DNA of 64,000 nucleotides, taken from positions 1 through 64,000 of the forward strand of contig QQVE01000009.1 of assembly GCA_003389325.1 (NCBI GenBank), read 5' to 3'. This document shows positions 54,591 to 63,525 of the stretch, piece after piece. The DNA is from Planctomycetota bacterium (GTDB taxonomy: Bacteria; Planctomycetota; Planctomycetia; Pirellulales; PALSA-1355). The notes under the pieces are model-generated. The model was given only the letters and a program-made list of their open reading frames with translations. It did no database searches and was not told where the DNA came from. Numbering within the stretch: position 1 is the first letter of the stretch; each line of letters begins with the position of its first letter. The position numbers and the translations under genes are program-made.

Positions 54591-54606
54591 CGGCACGCGA
54601 TATGCA
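54591..54606 (+). promoter_or_regulatory. Sigma-54-like promoter of the small-protein/CAP/BrkB unit
   Basis: CGGCACGCGATATGCA has a GGCACG -24 box and ATGCA as the -12 box with GG-N10-GC spacing. The predicted start near 54617 is 170 nt before the chosen ATG at 54788. Confidence 0.6.
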
Positions 54607-54787
54607 CTTTAGCGTGGAGACGACAGACAGACGAGTTGAGCAGCCGCCAAGGGTGTATCGGGAGGATAGGGCCTTGAACCGCCTGCGAAGATTGATGCAG
54701 ACGCTATTCGCACTCGTGCGAGGCGTACCGGCGCGGTCTCGCTCCCCGGTTCACGAGGCAAGCGGGCGGCAGGAGGTGATTGACGGA

Positions 54788-55045
54788 ATGCAACAGATCG
54801 AATTTCTACACGGTCCGTACGACGGCCTGCACGCGTACCTTGATGCGGAGGAGGAATGCCTCTCCTTTCTTCGGCTGCCGGTGAGCAGGGGGACGTTCCT
54901 GCAACTGGAAGGCAAAGAGGCGCCCACGATGGACCGCCCGACGAGCCTGGCCATCTACCAGTTGTGCACCCGCGACTCGGTGTGGCACTACCGGTTCTGC
55001 GGCCAGGGGCGTCCGCCCACCGGGTCCAAGGCATCGACGAATTAG
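54788..55045 (+). CDS. Small hypothetical protein
   Basis: An 85-residue soluble protein starting MQQIEFLHGPYDGLHAYLDAEE. The start is chosen because AGGAGGTGA lies 7 bp upstream. It seems to be a short beta-rich protein; similar small planctomycete proteins begin with a [FL]xGPYDG motif, but I cannot name the family. It lies 33 bp before the CAP-domain gene and is likely co-transcribed. Confidence 0.72.
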   Translation: MQQIEFLHGPYDGLHAYLDAEEECLSFLRLPVSRGTFLQLEGKEAPTMDRPTSLAIYQLCTRDSVWHYRFCGQGRPPTGSKASTN

Positions 55046-55078
55046 GCCATTCGAAGAGGGGGACCGCGGGGGAGCGCC

Positions 55079-55936
55079 ATGAGATTGTTTCGATCGATCG
55101 CCAAGACGCTTGTGCCGATGGCGTTCGTGGGGCTTGCGCTCGGCACCCCATCTCCGGCGTACGCGCAAACTTCCGAGGATCACGAGGTCGAACAGATTTC
55201 GGTGGAGGAAGTCGGGCCTTTTCGTCCCACGACTCGGCCGGAGTTGTCCGCGACCGAAGCCGAGATCGTCGAACGGACCAACGCGTTTCGAAAGCAACAC
55301 GACCGCGATCCGCTCGAGTCGGACGAACAGTTGAAGCAGACGGCGCAGGACTTCGCCGACTACATGGCGCAGAACGACCGCTACGGCCATTCCGCCGACG
55401 GTCGGACCCCGAGCGAACGCGCTCGGGCGCACGACTACCACTACTGCCTGGTTGCGGAGAACATCGCCTACCGATTCCACACGACGGGCTTCAAGACCGA
55501 GGAGCTGGCTCGGAAGGCCGTCGAGGGCTGGCGCGAGTCTCCCGGGCACCGCAGGAATATGTTGCGCCCTCACGTCACCGAGACCGGTGTCGCCGTTGCG
55601 CAAAGCGAGAAGACCGGCGTCTTCTACCTAGTGCAGTTATTCGGACGGCCCCGTTCCGCCACAATTCCCTTCACGGTGAGCAACCCGACCGACGCCGCAG
55701 TGCAGTATTCCCTGGGAGACCGTAGTTACGAGCTCCCCCCGGGCTTCACGCGCAAACACGAAATGTGCGCGCCAGCCGAGCTTCAACTCGACGATGGCGG
55801 CAACGACTCGACCGCACAAACGCCTTCCGCCGGCCAACGCTTCGTCGTGACCGGGGGCGACGACGACCTGGCTTTGGAACCGCAGCACGATGGGCCGGCC
55901 ACGGCGAACTCGCGCGGCGAGGAGCAACCTCAATGA
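55079..55936 (+). CDS. Exported CAP-domain (SCP/PR-1 type) protein
   Basis: A 285-residue protein. Signal peptide (residues 1-29, cleavage near AYA-Q), then a CAP domain (about residues 60-185) with HYCLVAENIAY and GWRESPGHRRNML, the core CAP motifs, including the metal-site His. The C-terminal 90 residues are polar and may be disordered. CAP proteins are secreted and their roles vary. It overlaps the BrkB gene by ATGA. Confidence 0.92.
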   Translation: MRLFRSIAKTLVPMAFVGLALGTPSPAYAQTSEDHEVEQISVEEVGPFRPTTRPELSATEAEIVERTNAFRKQHDRDPLESDEQLKQTAQDFADYMAQNDRYGHSADGRTPSERARAHDYHYCLVAENIAYRFHTTGFKTEELARKAVEGWRESPGHRRNMLRPHVTETGVAVAQSEKTGVFYLVQLFGRPRSATIPFTVSNPTDAAVQYSLGDRSYELPPGFTRKHEMCAPAELQLDDGGNDSTAQTPSAGQRFVVTGGDDDLALEPQHDGPATANSRGEEQPQ

Positions 55937-56922
55937 GCAAATTCTTCGCAATGCTCAAGACGTCGGTGAACGATTTCATCGAAGACAACTGCATGGCCAG
56001 CGGTGCGGCGCTGGCCTATTACACGATCTTCTCGCTCCCACCATTGCTGGTCGTGGTGTTCCTGGCCGCCAACTGGTTCGGGGTGTCCGACGAGCGGATT
56101 CAAGAGGTCGTCAGCCGGCAGATCGGCATGCCGATTCCCGCGCAGCAGAGCGACTCGGAGAGCGAGGGCAGCGCAGATGGCTCCCAGCAGCAAGGCATGG
56201 GGCTGGGAATGGTGGCCGATCGCACCAGTTCGGTCGAGCCCATCGAGGCCTTGGGCCCGCTCTCGAAGATCATCGGCGCCGCGATCCTGATCTTCTCGGC
56301 CACAGGCGTCTTCGCGCAACTGCAATACGACTTGAACCGCGCCTGGGAAGTGGAGCTCGATCCGCAGCAATCGGGCTGGAAGAACTTTCTGATCAAGCGG
56401 TTGTTGTCGCTGGGCATGATCATCGTCATTGCCTTTCTGCTGCTGGTGTCGCTGGTGATCACCACCTTGGTCGACGAAGGCGTGCAAATGGCCGTCGGCG
56501 CTGGTCCCGACACGCTGCAAACCATCGTGGCGATCGTCGTCAACAACGCCGTAACGATTGCCCTGGCGACGGTGCTCTTCGCGGCCATGTTCAAGGTGCT
56601 GCCCGATGCCAAGATCCGCTGGAAAGACATGTGGATCGGAGCCCTGATCACGGCGGTGCTGTTCGTGATCGGCAAGGAGCTTATCGGCTGGTACTTGCAG
56701 AACTCCGCCATCGGGTCGGCCTGGGGAAGTGCCGCAGCCTCGATGATCGCGCTGTTGGTTTGGGTCTATTACACGTCGCTGATCGTCCTGTTCGGGGCCG
56801 AATTTACCCAGGCCTGGGCGCGGCACTTCGGCCAGGGGATCGAGCCCGAGAAGGGCGCAGTGCGCGTCGTCGAGGAGAAGAGAGAGCTGCGCGACAGCGG
56901 CCGGGCCGCCGGCACTTCGTAG
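55933..56922 (+). CDS. YihY/virulence factor BrkB family membrane protein
   Basis: A 329-residue protein with about six helices. The family start (ASGAALAYYTIFSLPPLLVV) and the end segment (SAAASMIALLVWVYYTSLIVLFGAEFTQAW) are clear. An insertion of about 50 Gln/Ser/Gly-rich residues lies between helices 1 and 2. Function unknown; it is not ribonuclease BN. Start overlaps the CAP gene stop. Confidence 0.93.
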   Translation: MSKFFAMLKTSVNDFIEDNCMASGAALAYYTIFSLPPLLVVVFLAANWFGVSDERIQEVVSRQIGMPIPAQQSDSESEGSADGSQQQGMGLGMVADRTSSVEPIEALGPLSKIIGAAILIFSATGVFAQLQYDLNRAWEVELDPQQSGWKNFLIKRLLSLGMIIVIAFLLLVSLVITTLVDEGVQMAVGAGPDTLQTIVAIVVNNAVTIALATVLFAAMFKVLPDAKIRWKDMWIGALITAVLFVIGKELIGWYLQNSAIGSAWGSAAASMIALLVWVYYTSLIVLFGAEFTQAWARHFGQGIEPEKGAVRVVEEKRELRDSGRAAGTS

Positions 56923-57178
56923 TGCCCGGCGTTCAGCTTCGGGCGTGCCGCCGCGGGCCTCCAGATGGCGCGCGGCGAATTCTCCGCCGGTTGAGGCTAC
57001 TCTCTCCCCGCCGCCGGTCGGCGATCGAGACGCGAATCTCCTTGCCCGGCCGACTGCCAGTTGCTATCAAGAAAGGATCCTCTCTCGGCGTGGCCGGTTT
57101 CGGAGATCGGCGTGAGCCGTCACTTGCGTGGCGGTCGCGGGACGATTTTCAGCCACTCTTTCTGCAAAGGTTTTTGAC

Positions 57179-57841
57179 ATGCGCAAGGGAACTTATCCAA
57201 CGCGTCGTGGTTTTCTCGGCAGTGCGGCCTTAAGTGCGATGGCCTTGGCTGCTCCCGGTGCATTTGCCGAGAAACTCGCCCGCACGCCGGCGCAGACCGA
57301 GGGGCCGTTCTATCCCAACAAGCTCCCGCTCGACACCGACAACGATCTGCTCGTCATCAACGATGAGAGCACTTTGGCCATCGGCGAGGTCACGCACCTG
57401 GTCGGTCGGATTCTCGGACCAAGCGGCGAGCCGGTGCGCAACGCCCTGGTCGAGATCTGGCAGTGCGACAACAACGGCGTCTACCTGCACAGCGGTTCGG
57501 CCAACGGCGGAAACCGCGACGCCGGGTTCCAGGGTTTTGGACGCTTCCTCACCGGCTCGACTGGCGAGTACTACTTTCGCACCATCAAGCCCGTGCCATA
57601 TCCGGGCCGCACGCCGCACATTCACGTGAAGGTCAAGTTCAAGGGCGACGACCTGTTCACCACGCAGTGCTACATCAAGGGGCATCCGCAGAACGAGCGC
57701 GACTTCGTGCTCCGCGCCGTCGGTGACGCTAAGCAACGCGAGCTGCTGATGGCCGACTTCGTGCCGGTCAAAGACTCTCGCGCCGGCGAGTTGCAGGCCA
57801 AGTTCGACATCGTGCTGGGGCAAACGCCCGAGCAGGCCTGA
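57179..57841 (+). CDS. Exported intradiol ring-cleavage dioxygenase-like protein
   Basis: A 220-residue protein. A Tat-type signal (TRRGFLG, residues 8-14) is followed by an intradiol dioxygenase fold of the protocatechuate 3,4-dioxygenase beta/hydroxyquinol type. Fe(III) ligands are visible as Tyr in NNGVYLHSG and in GEYYFRTIKPVPYPG, and His in RTPHIHVKV. It would cleave catechols between the hydroxyls; substrate unknown. The 256-bp upstream region shows no good sigma-54-like site. I see nothing else in it. Confidence 0.9.
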   Translation: MRKGTYPTRRGFLGSAALSAMALAAPGAFAEKLARTPAQTEGPFYPNKLPLDTDNDLLVINDESTLAIGEVTHLVGRILGPSGEPVRNALVEIWQCDNNGVYLHSGSANGGNRDAGFQGFGRFLTGSTGEYYFRTIKPVPYPGRTPHIHVKVKFKGDDLFTTQCYIKGHPQNERDFVLRAVGDAKQRELLMADFVPVKDSRAGELQAKFDIVLGQTPEQA

Positions 57842-58007
57842 CGCGCGTCAACCCGACACCCACGACTTCTGCTACATTCAAGAGGCGCCATCCGTGCGCA
57901 TCTGCCGGATGGCATCCCGCGCTAGCGCGGCTGCCTCGGTTGGCGTTGGTCGTTCTGGTACGGAGATCTACCCCAAGCTTCCCACCTCAGGTAGGTAGGA
58001 CGACCTC

Positions 58008-58559
58008 ATGCCGCAGCCGCTACAGCACGGACCCTGGCAGATTCTCGCGCGGCGCGAGGTCTACCGTGACCCTTGGATTGTGGTGATACGCGATGAGGTA
58101 ATCCGCCCCGACGGGCATCCAGGCTCGCACTGCATCGTGCGGCTGAAGGCCGGCGTTTCGGTACTGGCGGTCGACGCGTCGAACACCGTCTATCTGACCG
58201 AAGAGTTTCACTACGGCGTGGGCCGCGTCACCGTCGAGGCAGTCAGCGGCGGAATCGACGGCGACGAGCAACCCGCCGAAACCGCCCGCCGCGAGCTATG
58301 CGAGGAGTTGGGCATCACCGCCGAGGAGTGGATCGATCTGGGTACCTGCGATCCGTTAACCTCGGTGGTCACTTCGCCCACGGGGCTGTTCCTGGCCCAG
58401 GGGCTCACGTTCGGTCCGACGACGCTCGAAGGCACCGAAACCCTGCGGTGCCGCTCCATGCCGCTCGAGGAGGCCTTGCAGATGGTGCTCGACGGCCGCA
58501 TTACGCACGCCCCAAGTTGCGTGCTGATTCTCAAGACGGCCCGGCTGCTGGGCGTATGA
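58008..58559 (+). CDS. Nudix hydrolase
   Basis: A 183-residue Nudix protein with the box GGIDGDEQPAETARRELCEELGI near residues 80-102, carrying the metal-binding REL-EE pattern. The N-terminal half resembles ADP-ribose pyrophosphatase-like NUDIX proteins (YRDPWIVVIRDEVIRPDG). Substrate unknown. No operon partner. Confidence 0.93.
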   Translation: MPQPLQHGPWQILARREVYRDPWIVVIRDEVIRPDGHPGSHCIVRLKAGVSVLAVDASNTVYLTEEFHYGVGRVTVEAVSGGIDGDEQPAETARRELCEELGITAEEWIDLGTCDPLTSVVTSPTGLFLAQGLTFGPTTLEGTETLRCRSMPLEEALQMVLDGRITHAPSCVLILKTARLLGV

Positions 58560-58588
58560 CGCTTGCCGCGTGCGTATTCGCGGGGCTG

Positions 58589-59812
58589 CTAGGCATCCTG
58601 CCATTTCGCGACTTCGCCGCTGCGCAGCGCCAGATTGGCCATGTGTGCGGCGGAGGCCGCGCTGACGCCGGACTCGGCCGGACTGTGGGGCTGGTTGCGC
58701 GTGCGAATGCATTCCAGCCAATTGCTTAGGTGCAGCACCTCCCCCTTGGGCAGGTCATAGAAGTCGGCACCGCGCGGGCCGCTGCCCAGGACCATCTCGC
58801 GATACTCAATCTTCTTTTTGCGTTCCGGATGGATCTCGTAGCGGCCACGGTCCAGGTACAAGGTCGCCTCGCTGCCCATGAGCTCGAGCATCGCGGCGTT
58901 GCGAGCATTGACGAAGGTGCCTTCGAAATAGACCTGCACGCCCTGGTCCGGGTAGTCCAGAATCGCCTGAACCGTATCGGGCGTCTCCCACAGGTCCTGG
59001 GCCTTGTACGAATGCCCGATGGCGGCCGCCATCTGCGGATGATCGAGGCCGAGAAACCAGTGGGCGATGTCGATCTGGTGGACCATCAAGTCGGTGAAGA
59101 TCCCGCCGCCGAAGTCCCAGAACCAGCGCCATTGCCGGTAACGGTACTCGTCGAACGGCTGTTCGGGGGCCGATCCCAGAAACCGTTGCCAGTCGACCGA
59201 GGCCGGGTCGATGTCGTACTTCTGCCGCACCCAGCGGGCCACGTTACGGTTCCAGGTGAGATGCACCTTGTGAATCTCGCCCAACTGCCCGCTCTTGAGA
59301 ATTTCGTAAGCCTGCTGAAATTGCGGCATGCTGCGCTGCTGCGTGCCGACTTGCAGAATGCGCTCGTAGCGGTTCTTGGCTTCGACGATCGCCTTGCCCT
59401 CGGACAAGTCGTGCGTCAGCGGCTTCTCGCAATACACGTCCTTGCCTGCCGCGCATGCATCGATCGAAAGCGGGACGTGCTGATGATCCGGCGCGGCAAC
59501 GATCACGGCATCGACGTCCTTGCGCGCCAGCAATGCATGATGGTCCTTGGTGGCAAAGGCGCCGGGCGCAGCCATCCTGCGGGCCGTTTCCAGGTTCTGA
59601 TCCCAGACGTCGCACACCGCGACCACCTTTACCCCGGGTACTTCCTCGAGCGCCGACATCAAGTGCCGGCAGCGCCCGCCGGTGCCGATGCAGCCGACGC
59701 CGATCGTTTCGTTTGCCGCAAAGCCGCGAGCCGTGGCCGTGCAACCGGCCAGCATCAATGACCCCAGGCCGCATTGTTCGAGAAACTCACGTCGGTTGCG
59801 CCTGACACTCAT
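58589..59812 (-). CDS. Gfo/Idh/MocA family oxidoreductase (Tat-type)
   Basis: A 407-residue NAD(P)-dependent sugar-type oxidoreductase. A twin-arginine-like start (RRNRREFLEQCGLGSLML) with a lipobox-like LAGC precedes the Rossmann fold (IGVGCIGTGGRCRHLM), the EKP motif (VYCEKPLTHDLSEGKAIV) and the C-terminal alpha/beta domain with GGGIFTDLMVHQIDIAHWFLG. Planctomycetes have many exported members. Substrate unknown. The downstream direction is minus; it follows the Fe-alcohol dehydrogenase gene by 23 bp, so they may work on the same sugar or polyol. Confidence 0.93.
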   Translation of the reverse strand: MSVRRNRREFLEQCGLGSLMLAGCTATARGFAANETIGVGCIGTGGRCRHLMSALEEVPGVKVVAVCDVWDQNLETARRMAAPGAFATKDHHALLARKDVDAVIVAAPDHQHVPLSIDACAAGKDVYCEKPLTHDLSEGKAIVEAKNRYERILQVGTQQRSMPQFQQAYEILKSGQLGEIHKVHLTWNRNVARWVRQKYDIDPASVDWQRFLGSAPEQPFDEYRYRQWRWFWDFGGGIFTDLMVHQIDIAHWFLGLDHPQMAAAIGHSYKAQDLWETPDTVQAILDYPDQGVQVYFEGTFVNARNAAMLELMGSEATLYLDRGRYEIHPERKKKIEYREMVLGSGPRGADFYDLPKGEVLHLSNWLECIRTRNQPHSPAESGVSAASAAHMANLALRSGEVAKWQDA

Positions 59813-59835
59813 GAGAAAATGGCTCCGCGACTGGT

Positions 59836-61038
59836 TCAATAAGCTCCGTTGAGCAGCTCGACGATTTCGCGCACCTTGGGCACGCGAGGATTGACGCGCA
59901 CGATGCGCGCGATCTTGAGTGCCTTCTCGGCAAACTCAGGAATCTGCTCGCGCTTGGCCCCCAGATCGCGCAAGCGGGACGGAATGCCGATCTTGCGATT
60001 GAGCTTCTCCACCGCCTCGATCGCCCGCTCGGCTGCCTGTTGATCGTCGAGTCCCGAAACGTCCTCACCCAACAGCGTGGCGACTTCGACCAGGGCCTGC
60101 TTCCGCACGGGCAGGTTGTAGCGCATCACGTAGGGCAGCAGCATGCCGTTGCCGGCCCCGTGCGAGCAATGCGTCGCACCGCCCACGGGATACTCCAGCG
60201 CATGCACCAGCGCCACGCCCACGTTCGAAAAGGCCAGTCCGGCCAGCGTGGCCGCCAACGACATGGCCGTGCGAGCCTCCAAGTCGTCGGGATGCTCCAC
60301 CGCCCGCGGCAGGTGCTCGCCGACCAGCGCGATGGCTTTCTCCGCCAGGCAGTCGCCCAGCGGATGCCGGCCCTGATAGAGCGAATGTTCCCCCTCGGGC
60401 AACGGAAACTCACCGTAGTCGACTGCCGTGTAGGCTTCGATGGCGTGTGTCAACGCGTCGATGCCGCTGTCGGCCGTGACCTTGCGGGGGCAGGTGAGCG
60501 TCAGCCGCGGATCGATCACGGCGGCGGCCGGCCGCAGGTAGTTGCTCATCGCCCCGACTTTGATGTTGTTCTCCGCGTCGGTGAACACGCCGGCCGCCGA
60601 GACTTCGCTGCCGGTTCCCGCGGTGGTGGGGATGCACACCAAGGGCAGCGTTGGGCCCGGCACGCGATCCTCGCCGAGATACTCGCGCGGCGCCCCGCCG
60701 TGCGCCAGCGCGGCTGCGGTGATCTTGGCCAGGTCCATGTTGCTGCCGCCGCCCAGGCCAATCAGCCCGTCGGGTTCGAACCCGCGCGCGTGTGCAACGC
60801 ACGTGTCGGCCGCGTGCAGCGAAGGCTCCGCTTCCCCGCCGGCAAACACGTCGACGGTCACCTGCTCCTGCAGCGGCCGCTGCACCTCGTCGTACAGTCC
60901 CGCCTCGATCAAGTGCGGATCGGTGACAATCAGCACGCGCTTCAGGCGCAAGCGGGCAATCACTTCGGGTAACTGCTTGACGGCACCGGGCCCAAAGATG
61001 AGTTGGCCGGCCGAACTAAAGGTCCACGTCGTACGCAT
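59836..61038 (-). CDS. Iron-containing alcohol dehydrogenase
   Basis: A 400-residue group III alcohol dehydrogenase. The nucleotide-binding GLGGGSNMDLAK motif and ITP-like strand (TTAGTGSEVS) are followed by the metal-ligand region DSGIDALTHAIEAYTA and the His ligands in HALEYPVGGATHCSHGAGNGMLLPYVMRYN. It oxidises an alcohol with NAD(P)+. The ATG at 61038 is preferred to an upstream TTG-type start. Its neighbour is a Gfo/Idh/MocA protein. Confidence 0.95.
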   Translation of the reverse strand: MRTTWTFSSAGQLIFGPGAVKQLPEVIARLRLKRVLIVTDPHLIEAGLYDEVQRPLQEQVTVDVFAGGEAEPSLHAADTCVAHARGFEPDGLIGLGGGSNMDLAKITAAALAHGGAPREYLGEDRVPGPTLPLVCIPTTAGTGSEVSAAGVFTDAENNIKVGAMSNYLRPAAAVIDPRLTLTCPRKVTADSGIDALTHAIEAYTAVDYGEFPLPEGEHSLYQGRHPLGDCLAEKAIALVGEHLPRAVEHPDDLEARTAMSLAATLAGLAFSNVGVALVHALEYPVGGATHCSHGAGNGMLLPYVMRYNLPVRKQALVEVATLLGEDVSGLDDQQAAERAIEAVEKLNRKIGIPSRLRDLGAKREQIPEFAEKALKIARIVRVNPRVPKVREIVELLNGAY

Positions 61039-61122
61039 GGAGAGCCCCGCCACATTCGAGAAAAAGCTGCATGCGCCGCATTGTAGCCGCACACGCGGGC
61101 GACTCAAACCATGCGCTACGGG

Positions 61123-62499
61123 CTAGGGCTGCTTGGGCGGCATCAGCTTGTGGACCGCCTCGACGATTTGGGCTTCGACCGTGGGCGTCCAGGGCGAGGG
61201 GAGCGAGTAGTAGACCATCGCTCCGCCGCCTTCGTAGCCTCCTTCGGTCAGCACGCGACGCGAGGGGATATAGGCCATCACGTCGTTGGCGTAGCCGGCC
61301 ACCCAGGTCGTGTCGCCGCCGTACTCGCTCTTGAGCCGCAAGGCGTAATCGACCACCACCTCGCCGCCCAGAGCGATCAGCGTCAGGTCCTTGCCGAGCC
61401 GCCACACCTGCACGGGGTAGTCGTACGTCTCCGGAATCGACTTGCCGGCATCGAGCCACTCCTGGTACAGCTTGCCCCGCGCGGCCACGTAGCGATCCTC
61501 CGACTTGGCGTCCTGTTCCACCTCCTCGCGCGACGGGACGTGCGCGTACTCGAGGGGAATCTCGGCAAACGCGACTTCCAGCGTCGGGGCCACCGGCTCG
61601 AGATCCTTCTTGCGCAGCACGGCGTCGACGGCGTCGGCCAATTGCCGGCCGTAGTCTTCGGCCAGTTCGACCTTGCGCCGCGGCAGCGGATTCTGGTCGG
61701 CTCCACAGCCGGCGAAGAACAGCGCCGTGCAGCCGGGGTGCTCCGCCTCGATCTCGCTTTGGGCAAAGCCCGGGTAGTCGCTCGACCATTCGTAGCCCGA
61801 CAGCACCGTGGCATGACAAGCGTAGCCGAACAGCACGGCGGTGAGGTTGCCGCCGGCGTCGGTCACCTTCAGCACCGGCACGTCGTGATCGAACGGGCCG
61901 ACCAGCTTGCCCTCGGCCCGCAGCTTCGGCACGTCGGCCTCTTTGTTGTTGCGGCGGTTTGCCGCGAACGTGGCATGCCCTTGTCCTTGCCAGAGCTCGC
62001 TAGGCGCCAGGGCGTCGATCGCATCGCCGACCAGTTGGACGAGTTGCTTGCGCAACTTGGCGGCGTACTCGTTGATCAGCCGCTTCTGGTCATCGTCCAT
62101 TTGGTCGCGGTGCAGCGTCCGCAGATTGACCCCCACGACCGGACCGCTGTGCGTGTGCGAGCAACAAAAGGCCACGGCCGCCCGAGGCAGATCGTACTTC
62201 GACGCCAACTCGGCCAGCACGGGCTCGGTCTGATCGGGGCTGATGCCGACCAGGTCGAGCGAGACGACCGCCACGCGCTTGCCCGCGGCGTCTTCCAGCA
62301 CGAGGGCTTTGGCCCACAGGTCGTTGAGGAACCCGGTCGATGGATGATTGCGCGAGCCGTAGCCGGCCATCCACATCGACTGCTGCGGGGTGATCTTCAC
62401 CCGCGCGGTACCGGCTTTCCAGCCCGCGGCCAGGGCAGGGCAGGGGGCCAGGGCGAGCACGACGGCAGCCAATGCGAGGCCGCGAAGCAAGTTCAACAT
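61123..62499 (-). CDS. Neutral ceramidase-like (neutral/alkaline nonlysosomal) exported protein
   Basis: A 458-residue protein. Signal peptide (residues 1-25), then the AGTARVKITPQQSMWMAGYGSR start typical of planctomycete neutral-ceramidase-like proteins, with the conserved FCCSHTHSGPVVG zinc-binding region near residue 105. It probably hydrolyses an amide lipid or a related substrate, but many homologues have other unproven roles. Confidence 0.88.
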   Translation of the reverse strand: MLNLLRGLALAAVVLALAPCPALAAGWKAGTARVKITPQQSMWMAGYGSRNHPSTGFLNDLWAKALVLEDAAGKRVAVVSLDLVGISPDQTEPVLAELASKYDLPRAAVAFCCSHTHSGPVVGVNLRTLHRDQMDDDQKRLINEYAAKLRKQLVQLVGDAIDALAPSELWQGQGHATFAANRRNNKEADVPKLRAEGKLVGPFDHDVPVLKVTDAGGNLTAVLFGYACHATVLSGYEWSSDYPGFAQSEIEAEHPGCTALFFAGCGADQNPLPRRKVELAEDYGRQLADAVDAVLRKKDLEPVAPTLEVAFAEIPLEYAHVPSREEVEQDAKSEDRYVAARGKLYQEWLDAGKSIPETYDYPVQVWRLGKDLTLIALGGEVVVDYALRLKSEYGGDTTWVAGYANDVMAYIPSRRVLTEGGYEGGGAMVYYSLPSPWTPTVEAQIVEAVHKLMPPKQP

Positions 62500-62543
62500 G
62501 GTTCACTCCTGGAAGCCGCGGCACGCAAGCCGGCCGCGAATCA

Positions 62544-63506
62544 CTAGCTCAGGCCCAACAACTGCCGGGCGTTATCGCGAAAGATCTTGGCCTGCACGTC
62601 CGCCGGCAGACCCATGCTGCGAAACAGCGTCAATTGCGGCACGTCTTGTCCCGGCGCGAGGTAGTCGGTGCCGAACATCAAGCGGTCGGCCCGGCGAATC
62701 AAAAACTCGCGGCCGAACTCCGGATCGCGCGAGATCGCGTTGGCGCCGCTGCCGGCCGAGAGATCGCCGTACAGATTCGGGTACTTCGCCATCAACGTAT
62801 CGATGGCCCCGCCCGGTGTCACCGGCCCGTCGGGATAGCCGGCCAGGTCGGCTTCGGTAATTTCGCCCGAGATCGACGCCCACCATCCCGGCCCGTGACC
62901 GATGAAGATCGTGTCGGGATGCTCCTTAAGCGCCCGCTCCAGACCGGGCAGCCCGGGCTCGTCGAGATTGCGCTGCTTGTCGAGGTGAAACAGCAGGGGC
63001 AGCTTCACCTCGCCGCAGGCAGCGTAAATTCGCATGTTGCGATCGTCGTCTACCCGCACGCCGGGCTTGTGCTCGCCGAACCCCTTGGCCCCAGCCTCGG
63101 CGTACTTTTCCAGCATGCCGACCAGCCCCTTCAGCCCGTCGCGGTAGCTGGTGCGCGGGTCGACGCTGCAAAACGGGATCAAGCGGTCGCGGTACGGCTT
63201 GGTTTCCTTCAACACGAAGTTCGGCGTGATCGGATAGGCCGACGACTCCGGCGACACCAGCGGCAACACGATCGCCTGCGAAATCTGGTTGTCGTCCATC
63301 CAGCGCAGCAGCCCCTCGGCCGTGAGCGGTTCGCCTGTGTTCCAGGTCTGGCCGATATGCGTGTGCATGTCGACATACTGGCCCGGCGGAAACTCGCGGG
63401 CCTCGACCCGCGCGGTCGCCGCGGCGAGCGATAGCCCGGCGCCGGCGGCCGCGGCCTGCCGCACGAAGTCGCGACGCGAGATCCGGAATGAAGTAGAGCG
63501 TTGCAC
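62544..63506 (-). CDS. Amidohydrolase family protein (Tat-exported)
   Basis: A 320-residue amidohydrolase-2-type TIM barrel. A Tat signal (SRRDFVRQAA, cleavage near ARVEA) is followed by YVDMHTHIGQTW (metal-binding HxH), a GHGPGWWA strand (later metal His) and a MFGTDYLAPGQD motif (catalytic Asp). Substrate unknown. It lies 45 bp downstream of the cytochrome gene's end in the same minus-strand run. Confidence 0.92.
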   Translation of the reverse strand: MQRSTSFRISRRDFVRQAAAAGAGLSLAAATARVEAREFPPGQYVDMHTHIGQTWNTGEPLTAEGLLRWMDDNQISQAIVLPLVSPESSAYPITPNFVLKETKPYRDRLIPFCSVDPRTSYRDGLKGLVGMLEKYAEAGAKGFGEHKPGVRVDDDRNMRIYAACGEVKLPLLFHLDKQRNLDEPGLPGLERALKEHPDTIFIGHGPGWWASISGEITEADLAGYPDGPVTPGGAIDTLMAKYPNLYGDLSAGSGANAISRDPEFGREFLIRRADRLMFGTDYLAPGQDVPQLTLFRSMGLPADVQAKIFRDNARQLLGLS

Positions 63507-63525
63507 GGACGATTCTCCTTCCCCG

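Larger units (their letters stand above)
54391..54787. promoter_or_regulatory. Divergent regulatory region with paired sigma-54-like promoters
   Basis: No confident gene in 397 bp. It holds a minus-strand promoter (54423-54438), a TGGA-N9-ACCA element with CGACCA (54513-54529), and a plus-strand promoter (54591-54606). A frame extending the downstream gene upstream to 54695 is possible but lacks a ribosome site. Confidence 0.6.

Noticed and set aside
58730..59761. Long plus-strand open frame opposite the Gfo/Idh/MocA gene
   Set aside because: The minus strand encodes a complete recognisable enzyme; the antisense frame has no motif and no ribosome site.
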